Numbered from the stretch's first letter, positions 16,475-25,540 are shown. The stretch: 31,772 bases of DNA from M55B120 sp965549355 (GCA_965549355.1 CBEVGD010000006.1:1-31772); one strand, 5' to 3'. Translations and numbers: made by a program. The notes: generated by a model not told the origin, from the sequence alone.

Positions 16475-17770
16475 ATGAGTAATTCAAAATTAAAACTGAA
16501 TGATGATACAATATTATTGCACGGAGGCCATGAGCCTGATCCGAGTTCCCATTCAAGGGCGGTTCCGATCTACCAGACTACATCGTATCAATTTAGGGAT
16601 ACTGACCATGCAGCGGATCTTTTTGCTTTAAAAGAATTTGGAAATATTTACAGCAGGATAATGAACCCTACAAATGATGTTTTAGAACAGAGAATCACAT
16701 TGCTTGAGGGAGGGGCAGGAGCTCTTGCACTGGCCAGCGGCCAGGCAGCCGAGACAATTGCTATTTTAAATATTGCCCGGAATGGTGATGAAATAGTATC
16801 AGCAGATAATCTTTATGGAGGCACCTATACCTTATTTGAAAATACATTCAAACGTTTCGGAATAAATGTAAAATTTGTGGACTCTGAAGATCTGGATGGT
16901 TTTAAAAAAGCTATTACTGAAAAAACCAAAGCAATATATGCGGAGTCCATTGGAAACCCAAAATTAAATATCACAGATATTGAAGGTCTGGCTGAGATCG
17001 CACATCTAAATGATATTCCACTGATAATTGATAATACAGTCACACCATATCTTTTGAAGCCATTCGATTACGGGGCAGATATTATAACTTATTCAGCTAC
17101 CAAGTTTATTGGCGGCCACGGGACCTCCGTTGGCGGTTTGATTGTAGATTCCGGTAATTTCAATTGGAAAAATGGTAAATTTCCGCTGATAGCTGACCCG
17201 GATCCCAGTTATCATGGAATGGATTTTATAGAGGCATTTAAAGCAGTTGGAAATATTGCATATATTCTAAAAGCCCGCGTAAAGCTTTTAAGGGATATGG
17301 GGCCCTGCCTTTCACCATTTAATTCATTCTTGCTGCTGCAGGGACTGGAGACTCTGCACCTGAGAATGGCAAGGCATTCAGAAAATGCTTTAAAAGTCGC
17401 TAGATTTCTTGAAGGTGATCCCAGAGTCAGCTGGGTAAACTACCCGGGCCTGGCCTCCAGCAAAGATAATGAAAAAGCTGAAAAGTATCTAAAAAGGGGT
17501 GCAGGCGCAATAGTCGGTTTTGGTATAAAAGGCGGTGCAGAAACCGGTAAGAGATTTATTGATTCACTTAAACTGATATCACATCTGGCAAATATAGGTG
17601 ATGCTAAAACATTGGCTATCCACCCCTCAAGCACCACTCATCAGCAATTAGACAGAGAGGAACAGGCGGCGACAGGAGTCACTCCTGATTTTATAAGGCT
17701 CTCGGTAGGCATAGAAGATATCAGTGATATTATCTCTGATATAGAACAGGCCCTGGATAAGGCATGCTAA
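16475..17770 (+). CDS. metY: O-acetylhomoserine sulfhydrylase (O-acetylhomoserine aminocarboxypropyltransferase)
   Basis: PLP enzyme of the Cys/Met metabolism family that forms homocysteine directly from O-acetylhomoserine and sulfide. The PLP lysine is K210 in YSATKFIGGHGTSVGG. YSRIMNPTNDVLEQRI, LASGQAAETIAI and the C-terminal HPSSTTHQQL with RLSVGIED are characteristic. At 431 residues it has the length of MetY (MetB and MetC are near 380-400). Its stop overlaps the start region of metX, which supplies its substrate, so the two act in sequence. Confidence 0.95.
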   Translation: MSNSKLKLNDDTILLHGGHEPDPSSHSRAVPIYQTTSYQFRDTDHAADLFALKEFGNIYSRIMNPTNDVLEQRITLLEGGAGALALASGQAAETIAILNIARNGDEIVSADNLYGGTYTLFENTFKRFGINVKFVDSEDLDGFKKAITEKTKAIYAESIGNPKLNITDIEGLAEIAHLNDIPLIIDNTVTPYLLKPFDYGADIITYSATKFIGGHGTSVGGLIVDSGNFNWKNGKFPLIADPDPSYHGMDFIEAFKAVGNIAYILKARVKLLRDMGPCLSPFNSFLLLQGLETLHLRMARHSENALKVARFLEGDPRVSWVNYPGLASSKDNEKAEKYLKRGAGAIVGFGIKGGAETGKRFIDSLKLISHLANIGDAKTLAIHPSSTTHQQLDREEQAATGVTPDFIRLSVGIEDISDIISDIEQALDKAC

Positions 17771-18942
17771 TGAATAATAAAGCAGCAGATAAAAACAGGA
17801 TACGGATGGGCCCGGATGGATCCGGACCTGTCAAAACAAAATATTTTACATTTGCAGGACCGCCGGACCATTTAATACTGGAGTCAGGAGCAAAACTCGG
17901 TCCTGTGACCCTGGCATATGAGACCTATGGAACACTTAATGCCCGTAAGGATAATGCAGTACTGGTACTCCATGCTCTTTCCGGTGATGCACATGCTGCC
18001 GGTTGGCACGAGAACGATAAAAAGCCCGGGTGGTGGGATAATATGATAGGGCCGGGAAAAGCATTTGATACTGATAGGTATTTTATCATAAGCACCAATG
18101 TACTGGGCGGATGCAAGGGCAGCACTGGCCCATCCTCGACGGACCCTGCCACAGGCAAGCCATATGGGCTTGGCTTTCCGATGATCACTATATCAGATAT
18201 GGTGGAAGCTCAAAAATATTTGATAGACTTTCTGGGCATAGAAAAGCTGCTCTGTGCAGCTGGCGGTTCGATGGGCGGTATGCAGGTCCTCCAGTGGGCG
18301 GCATCATATCCAGGCATGGTCCTGTCGGCGATACCTATTGCTGCAGGGCTCAAGCATTCTCCACAGCAGATCGCATTCAATGAAGTGGGAAGACAGGCGA
18401 TAATGTCTGATCTTGAATGGAAAAATGGAGAATATTATGGTTCTGCTTCTCCAAAGAGAGGGCTGGCCATTGCCAGGATGATAGGCCATATTACTTATAT
18501 GAGTGATACATCGATGGAGCAGAAGTTCTCGAGAAAGCTCAAAAACAGAAACTATAATTTTTCTTTTCAGCCGGATTTTGAGGTTGAGGGATACCTGCAT
18601 TATAAAGGTGATGATTTTGTAAAAAGATTTGATGCAAACTCGTATCTATATATAACCAAAGCTATAGATTATTTTGATCTATCTTCAAATAATACCCTGG
18701 TCCCAAAGAGCAGGGAGAAGAATATAAGATTTATGATAATATCATTTAAATCGGATTGGCTGTATCCACCCTATCAATCAGTTGAAATAGTGAGAAAATT
18801 GAAAGCCGGAAATGTGGATGTAAGCTATTGTGATATAGATTCCAGCTATGGCCATGATGCATTTTTAATTGAAATAAGGGAAGAGACAAACCTTGTGAAA
18901 CATTTTTTAAACAGGATATACAAAGAATTGAAAAATGGATAA
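17770..18942 (+). CDS. metX: Homoserine O-acetyltransferase
   Basis: Alpha/beta-hydrolase fold enzyme that activates homoserine with acetyl-CoA (succinyl-CoA in some relatives). Visible are VLHALSGDAHAAG, NVLGGCKGSTGPSS and the nucleophile elbow GGSMGGMQ, with the catalytic serine at about residue 167. Late in the protein come SDWLYPP (Asp) and SSYGHDAFL (His). I place the start at the ATG at 17770 (overlap TAATG), because AAGG is 7 nt upstream; the ATG at 17764 has it only 1 nt away. Acetyl specificity is inferred from the partner MetY. Its end overlaps metW by 8 nt. Confidence 0.94.
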   Translation: MNNKAADKNRIRMGPDGSGPVKTKYFTFAGPPDHLILESGAKLGPVTLAYETYGTLNARKDNAVLVLHALSGDAHAAGWHENDKKPGWWDNMIGPGKAFDTDRYFIISTNVLGGCKGSTGPSSTDPATGKPYGLGFPMITISDMVEAQKYLIDFLGIEKLLCAAGGSMGGMQVLQWAASYPGMVLSAIPIAAGLKHSPQQIAFNEVGRQAIMSDLEWKNGEYYGSASPKRGLAIARMIGHITYMSDTSMEQKFSRKLKNRNYNFSFQPDFEVEGYLHYKGDDFVKRFDANSYLYITKAIDYFDLSSNNTLVPKSREKNIRFMIISFKSDWLYPPYQSVEIVRKLKAGNVDVSYCDIDSSYGHDAFLIEIREETNLVKHFLNRIYKELKNG

Positions 18943-19537
18943 TAAAATAATCAAACCGGACCATAAGATAATATTTGATATTGTGAAAAAAGGATCCAGA
19001 GTATTGGACCTTGGCTGCGGTGACGGGGAACTGCTATACGATCTTGTCCGGATCAAGGATATCAAGGCAGAAGGTGTCGAACTGGCTGAGGAAGATATCT
19101 ATAATTGCATAGAAAAGGGTCTTTCGGTCTATCACAGGGATATCGAGAATGGTTTGAAGGACTATCCGGACAATTCTTTTGACTATATAATCCTGAACCA
19201 AAGCATCCAGGAGATAAGGAATATGGAATTCCTGCTGGATGAAGCCCTCAGGGTCGGAGATAAGGTAATAATAGGTTTTCCAAACTTTGCCCATATCAGA
19301 GCCCGTTTTGACCTCTTCTTTAAGGGTATGGCGCCTGTTACAGCTTCACTTCCATATAAATGGTATAATTCTCCAAATGTTCATTTTTTGAGCATAAAAG
19401 ATTTTAAAGACTACTGCAGAGGAAAAAGGATAAAGATACTGGCTTCACATTACCTGGGAAATAATAGAGCCTTAAAAGTCTTTCCGAATATTTTTGCATT
19501 AATTGGTATTTTTCTTATCCAGAATTCAAAATTATGA
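18935..19537 (+). CDS. metW: Methionine biosynthesis protein MetW
   Basis: SAM-methyltransferase-fold protein found next to metX in many bacteria, where it is needed for full MetX activity; its own chemistry is not settled. Motif I is VLDLGCGDGELLYDL, near residues 22-36. Typical MetW stretches are SFDYIILNQSIQEIRN, VIIGFPNFAHIRARFDLFFKGMAPVTASLPYKWYNSPNVHFLSIKDF. The start overlaps the metX stop by 8 nt, implying coupled translation and probably a 1:1 partner. The 200-residue length is normal. No terminator is visible after it. Confidence 0.93.
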   Translation: MDNKIIKPDHKIIFDIVKKGSRVLDLGCGDGELLYDLVRIKDIKAEGVELAEEDIYNCIEKGLSVYHRDIENGLKDYPDNSFDYIILNQSIQEIRNMEFLLDEALRVGDKVIIGFPNFAHIRARFDLFFKGMAPVTASLPYKWYNSPNVHFLSIKDFKDYCRGKRIKILASHYLGNNRALKVFPNIFALIGIFLIQNSKL

Positions 19538-19749
19538 GACTTTTCATTTTTTATCTTCTAGCCAGCCCGTTTTCTATCCAAATATTACTCCTGTGTAAAT
19601 AGGCTTTAATATATATTAGAGGGATTATAATATCTTATCGGCATCTGTTCAAATCCAGCCCAGAATAGTCTTCTTCATAAAGAAGAATACCGGATATAAT
19701 CATTTTCGCTGATTGACTATTAAATCTAATATGATTAAAATAAGGGACT
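19538..19749 (+). other. metW-glyQ spacer
   Basis: No gene is seen in these 212 nt. A perfect hairpin TCTTCTT-CATA-AAGAAGA lies at 19669-19686. There is no T-box specifier stem or AGGGUGGNACCGCG sequence, so glyQ is not under a T-box here. The promoter listed separately lies at the right end. Confidence 0.6.
19713..19741 (+). promoter_or_regulatory. Promoter of glyQ-glyS, apparently leaderless
   Basis: TTGACT (19713-19718), 17 nt, TAAAAT (19736-19741); each hexamer matches five of six. The ATG lies 8 nt beyond the -10, so transcription should start within 1-2 nt of it. AAGGGA is present but only 2 nt from the ATG, too close to act as a normal ribosome binding site. Confidence 0.6.
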
Positions 19750-20628
19750 ATGAATTTTCAGGATATAATTTTTAATCTGCAAAAATATTGGGCCCTCAGA
19801 GATTGTATAATCAAACAGCCTCTGGATCTGGAAAAGGGCGCCGGGACGTTCAATGCCGATACTTTCTTAAGATGTCTGGGACCAGAACCATGGAATGTGG
19901 CATATGTCGAACCCTCAAGAAGGCCCACTGACGGAAGATATGGAGAAAACCCTTTCAGGTCACAGTTTTATTATCAATTTCAGGTACTTCTAAAACCCTC
20001 GCCTGATGACATTATTGATCTTTATCTCGGTTCCCTTGAAAGTCTGGGCATAAAGCTTGCCAGCCATGATATAAGATTTGTGGAAGATGACTGGGCATCG
20101 CCTACAATAGGGGCCGCAGGGCTTGGATGGGAAGTCTGGGCAGACGGGATGGAGATAACACAGTTCACATACTTTCAACAGATGGGAGGGCTTGCATTAA
20201 AGCCTATATCAGTAGAACTCACTTATGGGCTCGAGAGAATAGCAATGTATCTGCAGGATAAAGAGAGCTTCTGGGAGCTTTTATGGAATGATAATATAAC
20301 TTACCGTGATGTTCATCTGGAATCAGAAAAGCAGTGGTCCAAATATAATTTTGAGATAGCGGATGTAGATATGCTGCTTGACCTTTTTGATAAATATGAA
20401 AAAGAATTCAATAGCGTGATCAGTGAAGGACTCGTATTCGTCGGCCACGAATATGTACTTAAATGTTCCCATATTTTCAATCTGCTTGATGCAAGGGAGG
20501 CAATAAGTGTGGCCCAGAGGACCTCTTATATAGCCAGGGTAAGAAAACAGGCTAAAGTATTATGTCAGAAATATGTAGAACAGAGAGAAGAACTTGGATT
20601 TCCTCTTTTAAAAAGAGGTGGAAAATAG
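19750..20628 (+). CDS. glyQ: Glycine-tRNA ligase alpha subunit
   Basis: Catalytic (class II) subunit of the alpha2beta2 glycyl-tRNA synthetase. The family signature is seen from the start: FQDIIFNLQKYWALRDCIIKQP, then GAGTFNADTFLRCLGPEPWNVAYVEPSRRPTDGRYGENP, QFQVLLKPSPD, DWASPTIGAAGLGWEVWADGMEITQFTYFQQ, and SVELTYGLERIAMYLQ (motif 3). The length of 292 is normal. The beta subunit gene follows after 3 nt. This two-subunit enzyme is common in Firmicutes, Proteobacteria and some deep Actinobacteriota, but is replaced by a single-chain type in most Actinobacteria. Confidence 0.97.
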   Translation: MNFQDIIFNLQKYWALRDCIIKQPLDLEKGAGTFNADTFLRCLGPEPWNVAYVEPSRRPTDGRYGENPFRSQFYYQFQVLLKPSPDDIIDLYLGSLESLGIKLASHDIRFVEDDWASPTIGAAGLGWEVWADGMEITQFTYFQQMGGLALKPISVELTYGLERIAMYLQDKESFWELLWNDNITYRDVHLESEKQWSKYNFEIADVDMLLDLFDKYEKEFNSVISEGLVFVGHEYVLKCSHIFNLLDAREAISVAQRTSYIARVRKQAKVLCQKYVEQREELGFPLLKRGGK

Positions 20629-20631
20629 ATT

Positions 20632-22743
20632 ATGAAAAGCGACCTTATTTTAGAGATAGGAACAGAGGAGCTTCCGCCGTCCTGTACCGGCGATGGACTC
20701 AATAGCCTGAGGGCCCTGCTCGAAAAAAACTTTATTGAAAACCGGATCAGATTTGACAGTATTTCTGCCTATAGCTCTCCAAGGAGGCTGGCAATATATG
20801 TGAAAGGGGTCAGTGATACACAGGAAACTGCCGAAAAAACCGTCACAGGTCCTCCAAAGAATATTTCATATGACCCGGATGGAAAACCAAACAGGGTTGC
20901 AATAGGGTTTGCAAAAAGCCTTGGCATTGATATTGGGGATCTTGAGGAAATAGAGATAGAAGGAAAGGGAATATATCTTGGCAAAAAAATGATCCAGAAA
21001 GGTAAAAAGACCTCTGCTATACTTCCGGATATACTTAAAAGTACAATACTGTCCATTACTTTTAAAAAGCAGATGTACTGGGGAGACTACGGGACCCGGT
21101 TTATAAGGCCGATAAGATGGCTGCTTGCAATTCTGGGAAGTGAAGTAATCGAATTTAAAATAGAGAATGTAAAATCAGGTAATATTACTTTTGGCCACAG
21201 GACATTAAATACCCTGCCGATAGAGATCGGTTCTGCGGACCAGTACTTTCAAAAACTTAGAGAAGGCAAAGCAATGGCTGATCAGGCAGTCAGAGAAAAG
21301 ATGATCCATGATCAGATAAAAAATATAGAAGAAAACATATGGAATAAAAAATATAAAGCGGTTATAGATGAAAAACTGCTCAGGGAAGTCATCGACCTTG
21401 TAGAGATCCCCAATGTCCTTATCGGACATTTCCCGGATTCTTTCCTTTATATGCCTGCCGATATTCTGATAGAAGCAATAAAGTATCATCAAAAGTATTT
21501 TCCCGTAGTTGACAGCAAGGGTGATATCACGACAAATTTTTTAATTGTACAGAATGGTATTGAGGATAATGGAGACATCAAAAAGGGCAATGAAAGGGTC
21601 CTGAGAGCCAGATTAAGCGATGCATCTTTTTTCTATGAGCAGGACAAGAAGCATGATTTCCCTTACTGGCAGGAAAAGCTTGAAGGTGTGATTTTTTATT
21701 CTGGCCTGGGAAATATGAATGAGAAACAGAAGAGGCTGGGAGAGATCAGCATATACCTTGCGGAGAAAATAAATAAATCTGATAATAAAAAACTTTTAAA
21801 AGATCTTGAGAGTGCAAGCGCTATGTGTAAATGTGACCTTGTGACAAATATGGTAGTAGAATTTCCTGAACTGCAGGGAATTGTCGGCAGGGAGTATTCC
21901 AGGGAAAGAGGGTATGATGAGTCTGTTTTAAAAGCAGTATTTGAGCATTATCTTCCAGAGTCAGCAGGAGACAGGCTTCCCGGTACAGAAACAGGAAGGA
22001 TCCTCTCGCTGGCTGATAAGATAGATACCATAACGGGTTTATTTTTGATGGGGAAGGATCCCTCAGGTTCAGAGGACCCGTTTGCTTTAAGGAGAAAGGC
22101 CTCCGGGATAGTCCGGTCCATTCTTGAAGGAGATTACGATATAGATATAAAAGGTCTTATAGAGTTCTGTACCGCACTGTATAAAAAGTCATATGAGACA
22201 AAAGAATCTGGTGATAATAAAATAACCGAAAAGATATTCGGATTTATTATAGCGAGACTAAGATTTCAGATGACGAAAAATAATAAAAGAATGGATGTAT
22301 TTGATGCTGTGCTGGGTTCAGGATGCTCCTCACTTAAAGATATTGTTCTGAGACGGGAGGCAATCGAAGAATATATGTCAAAGCGGGATATAAAAACCAT
22401 TGTCTGGCCGATGAGCAGAAGCAAAAATATAATAAATGGAAAACGATTTGGAGCAGTTGATCCGGAATTATTCAAAGAAAAAAATGAGAAAGAGCTGTTT
22501 AAGGCTTTGCAAAAGACAGAAAGTGATGTCCGCGGCCTTATAAAAGAAAAAAAGTATTGTGAATTACTGGAAGAAATGAGTGAATTTGGCGGGATTGTGG
22601 ACAGATTCTTTGACGAAGTACTCGTTATGGATAAAGATGATAAAGTAAAAGCCAACCGTATAAATCTATTAAAAAAAGTAGCAGATCTGTATATCAGTTT
22701 TGCAGACTTTTCACTGATCGTCATCGATGCTGACGCAAGGTAA
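20632..22743 (+). CDS. glyS: Glycine-tRNA ligase beta subunit
   Basis: Non-catalytic partner that recognises tRNA-Gly. It starts with the family hallmark LILEIGTEELPPS, then TGPPKNISYD, WGDYGTRFIRPIRWLLAI, FGHRTLN, EIPNVLIGHF and KYFPVVD. The middle carries the HD-like part (SASAMCKCDLVTNMVVEFPELQGIVGREYS), then LADKIDTITGLF and DPFALRR. The C-terminal region matches the DALR-type anticodon-binding helices, ending in FFDEVLVMDKDDKVKANRINLL. The length of 703 is typical. The stop is embedded in a 16-bp palindrome. Confidence 0.97.
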   Translation: MKSDLILEIGTEELPPSCTGDGLNSLRALLEKNFIENRIRFDSISAYSSPRRLAIYVKGVSDTQETAEKTVTGPPKNISYDPDGKPNRVAIGFAKSLGIDIGDLEEIEIEGKGIYLGKKMIQKGKKTSAILPDILKSTILSITFKKQMYWGDYGTRFIRPIRWLLAILGSEVIEFKIENVKSGNITFGHRTLNTLPIEIGSADQYFQKLREGKAMADQAVREKMIHDQIKNIEENIWNKKYKAVIDEKLLREVIDLVEIPNVLIGHFPDSFLYMPADILIEAIKYHQKYFPVVDSKGDITTNFLIVQNGIEDNGDIKKGNERVLRARLSDASFFYEQDKKHDFPYWQEKLEGVIFYSGLGNMNEKQKRLGEISIYLAEKINKSDNKKLLKDLESASAMCKCDLVTNMVVEFPELQGIVGREYSRERGYDESVLKAVFEHYLPESAGDRLPGTETGRILSLADKIDTITGLFLMGKDPSGSEDPFALRRKASGIVRSILEGDYDIDIKGLIEFCTALYKKSYETKESGDNKITEKIFGFIIARLRFQMTKNNKRMDVFDAVLGSGCSSLKDIVLRREAIEEYMSKRDIKTIVWPMSRSKNIINGKRFGAVDPELFKEKNEKELFKALQKTESDVRGLIKEKKYCELLEEMSEFGGIVDRFFDEVLVMDKDDKVKANRINLLKKVADLYISFADFSLIVIDADAR

Positions 22744-22757
22744 GGATCCGGATCCTT
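22742..22757 (+). repeat. Perfect 16-bp palindrome at the glyS stop codon
   Basis: AAGGATCCGGATCCTT reads the same on both strands. As RNA it could fold into a 6-bp stem with a CCGG tetraloop. It includes the last bases of the glyS stop codon. No T run follows, so it is not an ordinary terminator; mRNA 3'-end protection or a protein site is possible. Confidence 0.5.
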
Positions 22758-22843
22758 GCTTACTCACTCCGATAACCGGCTAATGTATCTCCCAGACAAT
22801 TCATGCTTATATTTTAGAAGTTTTTTTGATAGTATTACTCGAT

Positions 22844-22862
22844 TTGTATTTTTGAAATACAA
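22844..22862 (+). promoter_or_regulatory. Perfect inverted repeat upstream of ppdK
   Basis: TTGTATTT and AAATACAA flank a 3-nt centre, 28 nt before the ppdK ATG. It may be an operator or a leader hairpin. No clear sigma-70 promoter could be fixed around it: TTGATA at 22826 is followed by TATTTT after only 15 nt. Confidence 0.4.
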
Positions 22863-22890
22863 GAATATTTATAGGGGAGAAGGGATAAAA

Positions 22891-25524
22891 ATGACATCTA
22901 AAAAGTATGTGTACTTCTTTGGTGAAGGCAAGAAGGAAATGAAAAAGCTCCTTGGAGGCAAGGGAGCAAATCTATCAGAGATGACTAATATAGGTCTTCC
23001 GGTACCTCCTGGCTTTACCATTTCCACTGAAGTGTGCAATCTGTATTATGACCTCGGAGAGAGATGGCCGGAGAGTCTTGATGAACAGATAGAAGAAAAT
23101 CTTAAAAAACTTGAAGAGAAGATGCAGATGAGTTTTGATGATAAGGATAACCCTCTGCTTGTATCCGTACGTTCAGGTGCAGCAGTATCCATGCCGGGGA
23201 TGATGGATACCGTACTTAATCTGGGCCTGAATGATACTTCAGTCAGGGGTCTTATAGCAAAGACCGGAAATGAAAGGTTTGGATGGGATGCATACAGGAG
23301 ATTTGTCCAGATGTTTGGTGATGTTGTAATGGAAGTGGAATATGACAAATTCGAAAAAGCTCTGCAGGCAAAAAAGGATGGCAGGGGAGTGAAGTTTGAT
23401 ACGGAACTTACCGGACAGGATCTCAAAGAACTGGTAGAAGACTATAAAAAGATAATAAGGGATGCAAAGGGGAAAAGCTTTCCGGAAGACCCCAGAGAAC
23501 AGCTCAGGATGTCAATAGATGCAGTTTTTGGTTCCTGGAACAATAAGAGAGCTCAAGCCTATAGAAACCTTAATGATATTCCTCATAATATAGGTACAGC
23601 GGTAAATGTCCAGACAATGGTATTCGGAAATATGGGACAGACCTCTGGAACTGGAGTAGCATTTACAAGGAACCCTTCAACAGGAGAGGATGTCTTTTAC
23701 GGTGAATATCTTATTAATGCCCAGGGAGAAGACGTGGTCGCAGGTACGAGGACACCCCAGCCTATTGCAAAGCTGGAAGAAGAGATGCCTGAGAACTATA
23801 AGCTTCTTATGGATATAAGAAAAAAGCTTGAGAATCATTACAGGGATATACAGGATCTTGAGTTCACCATACAGGAAGGCAAGCTGTATATGCTTCAGAC
23901 AAGGACCGGCAAAAGGACGGCAGCCGCAGCCCTTCAGATAGCCGTGGATATGGTAAACAATGACTTTATTGATAAAAAGACTGCTGTGACAAGAGTAGAG
24001 CCGCAGATGCTGGATCAGCTTCTGCACAAACAGCTTGATAAAGATGCAAAGGATAAAGCCGAAGTGCTTACAAAAGGACTCCCCGCATCTCCGGGAGCAG
24101 CTCTTGGCATGGTTGTATTTAATGCCGATGATGCTGTTGAAGAATCCAAAAGCGGAAAAGTGATACTTGTAAGGACCGAGACTTCTCCGGAAGATATACA
24201 GGGTATGGCTGTTGCACAGGGCATATTGACTGCAAGGGGAGGCATGACCTCGCATGCAGCTGTAGTGGCCCGCGGAATGGGTAAATGCTGTGTAGCAGGT
24301 GCGGAGGAAATAAAAGTATTTGAAAATAAACAATATTTCCAGGTAAAAGGCAAAGAAATAAAAAAAGGCGACTGGATAACCCTTGACGGCTCTACAGGTG
24401 AGATATTTATTGGCAGGATACCGGTAGTGGATCCTGAGGTAAATGAGAATATGCAGACCTTTATGAGCTGGGTCAATGATTATAAAAAGCTTGGGATAAG
24501 GGCAAATGCAGACACACCCGATGATAGTCAGGTCGCAAGAGATTTCGGAGCAGAAGGGATCGGCCTCTGCCGTACGGAGCACATGTTCTTTGAAGGTGAT
24601 AGGATAAAATCTGTCAGGAAGATGATAGTCTCGTCAAGTGAAAAAGAAAGAAGAGAAGCCCTTATGGAACTTCTGCCGATCCAGAGAAAAGACTTCTATG
24701 AGATATTTAAAGTAATGAAGGACCTCCCGGTCACAATCAGGCTGCTTGATCCGCCTCTTCATGAGTTTCTTCCCACTGAAGATAATGATATAGCGGAGAT
24801 TGCAAAAGAGATGGGCATGAGCTTTGATGATTTAAAATCTACGATAGTATCACTTCATGAGATGAATCCGATGCTTGGGCACAGGGGCTGCAGACTTTCT
24901 ATTACTTATCCTGAGATCGCAGAAATGCAGGCAAGAGCTATATTTGAAGCTGCCGCGGATCTAACAAAAGAAGGATATGATGTACGGCCCGAGGTAATGG
25001 TCCCTCTTGTCGGGAGCCTGATGGAAATAAAGATACTAAGAGAAAAGATCATATCTGTTGCTGATGAAGTGATGGGTGAAAAGGACCAGAAATTCAATTA
25101 TAAAGTAGGGACCATGATCGAGGTCCCCAGAGCATGCCTGATTGCTGATAAGATAGCGAAAGAGGCAGAATTTTTCAGCTTTGGTACAAATGATCTCACA
25201 CAGATGGCTTATGGATTTTCAAGGGATGATTCCGGTAAATTCCTTCCTGATTATATTGAACAGGGAATTCTGGCAAAGGATCCTTTTGCGACCCTTGATA
25301 TTGGCGGTGTGGGACAGCTTATAAAGATGGGGCTGGAAAGAGGAAGAGCTTCAAGGAAAAACCTGAAGGTAGGCATTTGCGGAGAACACGGCGGCGATCC
25401 AAAGTCTATAGATTTTTGTCATGAGATAGGTTTGGATTATGTAAGCGCTTCGCCATACAGAGTGCCGGTAGCAAGACTTGCAGCTGCACAGGCAGCGATA
25501 AGGGAAGAATCCGAAAAAGAATAA
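22891..25524 (+). CDS. ppdK: Pyruvate, phosphate dikinase
   Basis: Interconverts pyruvate, ATP and phosphate with PEP, AMP and pyrophosphate; in anaerobes it serves glycolysis or gluconeogenesis. Domains in order: ATP-grasp domain (LLGGKGANLSEMTNIGLPVPPGF, VRSGAAVSMPGMMDTVLNLGLN, GTGVAFTRNPSTGE), the swivelling phosphohistidine domain (ARGGMTSHAAVVARGMG, His455), and the PEP/pyruvate barrel ending in GICGEHGGDP with the catalytic Cys830. These positions almost equal those of the Clostridium symbiosum enzyme (His455, Cys831). The ATG at 22891 has GGAGAAGG 7-8 nt upstream; an open frame continues 45 codons further 5' without family similarity, so I exclude it. A strong terminator follows. Confidence 0.97.
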   Translation: MTSKKYVYFFGEGKKEMKKLLGGKGANLSEMTNIGLPVPPGFTISTEVCNLYYDLGERWPESLDEQIEENLKKLEEKMQMSFDDKDNPLLVSVRSGAAVSMPGMMDTVLNLGLNDTSVRGLIAKTGNERFGWDAYRRFVQMFGDVVMEVEYDKFEKALQAKKDGRGVKFDTELTGQDLKELVEDYKKIIRDAKGKSFPEDPREQLRMSIDAVFGSWNNKRAQAYRNLNDIPHNIGTAVNVQTMVFGNMGQTSGTGVAFTRNPSTGEDVFYGEYLINAQGEDVVAGTRTPQPIAKLEEEMPENYKLLMDIRKKLENHYRDIQDLEFTIQEGKLYMLQTRTGKRTAAAALQIAVDMVNNDFIDKKTAVTRVEPQMLDQLLHKQLDKDAKDKAEVLTKGLPASPGAALGMVVFNADDAVEESKSGKVILVRTETSPEDIQGMAVAQGILTARGGMTSHAAVVARGMGKCCVAGAEEIKVFENKQYFQVKGKEIKKGDWITLDGSTGEIFIGRIPVVDPEVNENMQTFMSWVNDYKKLGIRANADTPDDSQVARDFGAEGIGLCRTEHMFFEGDRIKSVRKMIVSSSEKERREALMELLPIQRKDFYEIFKVMKDLPVTIRLLDPPLHEFLPTEDNDIAEIAKEMGMSFDDLKSTIVSLHEMNPMLGHRGCRLSITYPEIAEMQARAIFEAAADLTKEGYDVRPEVMVPLVGSLMEIKILREKIISVADEVMGEKDQKFNYKVGTMIEVPRACLIADKIAKEAEFFSFGTNDLTQMAYGFSRDDSGKFLPDYIEQGILAKDPFATLDIGGVGQLIKMGLERGRASRKNLKVGICGEHGGDPKSIDFCHEIGLDYVSASPYRVPVARLAAAQAAIREESEKE

Positions 25525-25540
25525 TCATATTAGTTTTAAT

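Noticed and set aside
19538..19749. T-box riboswitch before glyQ
   Set aside because: No T-box sequence, specifier loop or terminator/antiterminator pair is present in the 212-nt spacer.
22756..22890. 45-codon N-terminal extension of PPDK
   Set aside because: A strong ribosome binding site precedes the ATG at 22891, and the family's first residues begin there; the extension spans the palindrome and inverted repeat.
23677..24582. A 301-codon open frame on the minus strand inside ppdK
   Set aside because: It is fully antisense to PPDK, is rich in His, Tyr, Cys and Phe as reverse-frame products are, and shows no family motif.
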